Assembly (NCBI RefSeq): GCF_000723165.1
Contig: NZ_HG322949.1
Coordinates: 4,286,019 to 4,350,018, forward strand
DNA length: 64,000 bases
Source: Janthinobacterium agaricidamnosum NBRC 102515 = DSM 9628
GTDB lineage: Bacteria; Pseudomonadota; Gammaproteobacteria; Burkholderiales; Burkholderiaceae_D
Direction of reading: 5' to 3'
Part shown: positions 63,801-64,000 of the stretch, piece after piece
How positions within the stretch are numbered: the stretch's first letter is position 1
How the letters are laid out: each line of letters starts with the position of its first letter
Translations under genes and position numbers: made by a program
Notes under the pieces: generated by a model
What the model was told of the DNA's origin: nothing
Databases searched by the model: none
What the model saw: only the letters and a program-made list of their open reading frames with translations

Positions 63801-64000
63801 TTCGCGCGCGATATCGAAGCGGTGCAGCCCGGCGCGCCCGCCGACCCACAGCGCATTGCCCTTGCCGCGCCACAGCGACGCCACCTGGTCGTCGCGCATA
63901 TTGACGGGCGACTGGGGATCGATCACATGAAACACCCGCGCCGTGCCGGTGGCCAGGTCGAACAGGTTCAGGCCGCCATTGCTGCCGATCCACAGACGAC
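60885..64000 (-). CDS. Hybrid two-component histidine kinase with beta-propeller sensor (5' end outside the window)
   Basis: At least 1037 residues; the frame stays open to the right edge with propeller sequence (LWIGSNGGLNLFD), so the start is missing. Domains in order: Reg_prop beta-propeller repeats (LWVSTRGGLHRVD, LWVGTFNGLDLMD, IWVGTASGLNRM), a Y_Y_Y domain (FAYRLEGFDQDWVITDASKR), a membrane helix (SLLAALVLGGGFLLYQA), coiled coil, HisKA with FLANMSHEMRTPLAGVIGML, HATPase (GGTGLGLAICRQLVDLMGG), a receiver (LILMDGRMPDMDGASAT) and a C-terminal Hpt domain (LLHGLKGSAAYL). This layout is that of periplasm-sensing hybrid kinases which often detect glycans. The ligand is unknown. Confidence 0.93.
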   Translation of the reverse strand, partial: RLWIGSNGGLNLFDLATGTARVFHVIDPQSPVNMRDDQVASLWRGKGNALWVGGRAGLHRFDIARERFTSIGFSRSDPAQDTIRNLYTDRSGALWVSTRGGLHRVDQDTLAFTTYRHDPSDSGSLSDNVVRPVLEDRTGRLWVGTFNGLDLMDRKTGRFKSFRHDSKDPTSLSHDEVHVLYEDRQGVIWVGTASGLNRMEIDADGVPRFRRYLRKNGMADDAVAGILGDDKDGLWLSTNSGITHLDTRSGLFRNYDSSDGIVEGSYFDGSALRATDGAMYFGGFNGFTAFDPGAIRDNRVPPSVVVTDFQIFNRSVQAGRGDYPDVLKRVIDHTGALTLSGDATVFSLEFAALHYAAPQRNEFAYRLEGFDQDWVITDASKRFATYTNLDPGQYVFRVKASNKDGLWNERGATLAITITPPFWKTWWFRSLLAALVLGGGFLLYQARLHGLRRQKSWLEHQVSLRTNEVEQKNSLLQKQEKQVRRHTEDLAQANRTLQDNEERLRLAKQKAEDATRQKSEFLANMSHEMRTPLAGVIGMLGFALRDRLLHHSTREQILRGQANAQSLLAIINDLLDFSKIEAGKLSIENIDFALAAAIENVISLFEEQAAARSIGFAIDFAPDLPLFVVGDPTRLRQVLVNLVGNAFKFTQRGGVTVRVERAGVAPGPGGRPVNLIRFIVTDSGIGIDADAMARLFQKFEQADSTTTRRYGGTGLGLAICRQLVDLMGGEISATSTPGAGSTFIFTVPLADGVAPPLVPQVEREPHSHQLRVLCAEDFPTNQIIIRVMLEDLGHRVDIAPNGALAVAACAHTRYDLILMDGRMPDMDGASATRLIRAGGPADAPVRDQELMIVALTANASEEDRSRYLAAGMDAFLTKPIDDGALHFQLARAIERQLQRGIMLPLMPAPRALAGASELDVLFGVAAAAAPPLGPGAAPRHGVRSPDLKRRIRDAFAGDIEGRLRELDAALDAHDFDAAGRLLHGLKGSAAYLDEMELHVLCSELEEAADHRHWPRLQDGLPRLREMLANLGEPAARL

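Noticed and set aside
1..64000. CRISPR arrays, rRNA genes, prophage genes or complete insertion sequences
   Set aside because: No evenly spaced identical repeats, rRNA segments, phage structural genes or transposase frames were seen; the repeats present are short palindromic elements.

Overview
The window reads as a high-GC betaproteobacterial chromosome, most likely Oxalobacteraceae (the Janthinobacterium/Duganella/Massilia group). This rests on gene content: an XrtB-type exosortase with epsD/E/F/G/I/L-type exopolysaccharide genes, three VPEP-type PEP-CTERM proteins, an EpsA-like LuxR regulator and an anthraniloyl-CoA type aromatic pathway. No sequence search was possible, so genus is inference.

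Layout. (1) 5-4249, minus strand: a compact type II secretion-like group, gspG-gspF-gspE plus a PilM/GspL-like protein, with overlapping genes. (2) 4716-14935: secreted and surface proteins. A PEP-CTERM protein is followed by a large S8 protease; then come the EpsA-like regulator, a 160-bp MITE-like element with perfect 17-bp ends, an ExeM-type secreted nuclease in an operon with a second PEP-CTERM protein, and a third, low-complexity PEP-CTERM protein. (3) 15038-15640: a GNAT acetyltransferase. (4) 15780-47004, all minus strand: a 31-kb exopolysaccharide locus. In transcription order it holds a CPBP protease, epsL, an undecaprenyl-phosphate sugar transferase, epsD, epsE, epsF, epsG, xrtB, epsI, a Wzy-like polymerase, a Wzx-like flippase, glycosyltransferases, two heparinase-fold proteins, an asparagine synthase-like amidotransferase, GDP-mannose dehydrogenase, galE, two sugar nucleotidyltransferases and a TIGR03790 protein. 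(5) 47285-52013: an ABC-F ATPase (Uup), tRNA-Arg(CCT), and an AlgI-like MBOAT acyltransferase with an SGNH partner. (6) 52162-59952: a seven-gene operon that looks like the CoA-dependent 2-aminobenzoate (anthranilate) pathway. (7) 60051 to the right edge: a response regulator and a hybrid two-component kinase that runs off the window.

How the parts fit. The nucleotidyltransferases, AlgD-like dehydrogenase and GalE would supply GDP-mannose, GDP-mannuronate and UDP-galactose. The phosphosugar transferase starts the lipid-linked unit, the glycosyltransferases extend it, Wzx and Wzy flip and polymerise it, and EpsF/G/E/L control chain length and export. XrtB and EpsI process PEP-CTERM proteins, three of which are encoded within 38 kb. 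The MBOAT/SGNH pair could O-acetylate the polymer. The repeat unit and every substrate assignment are inference.
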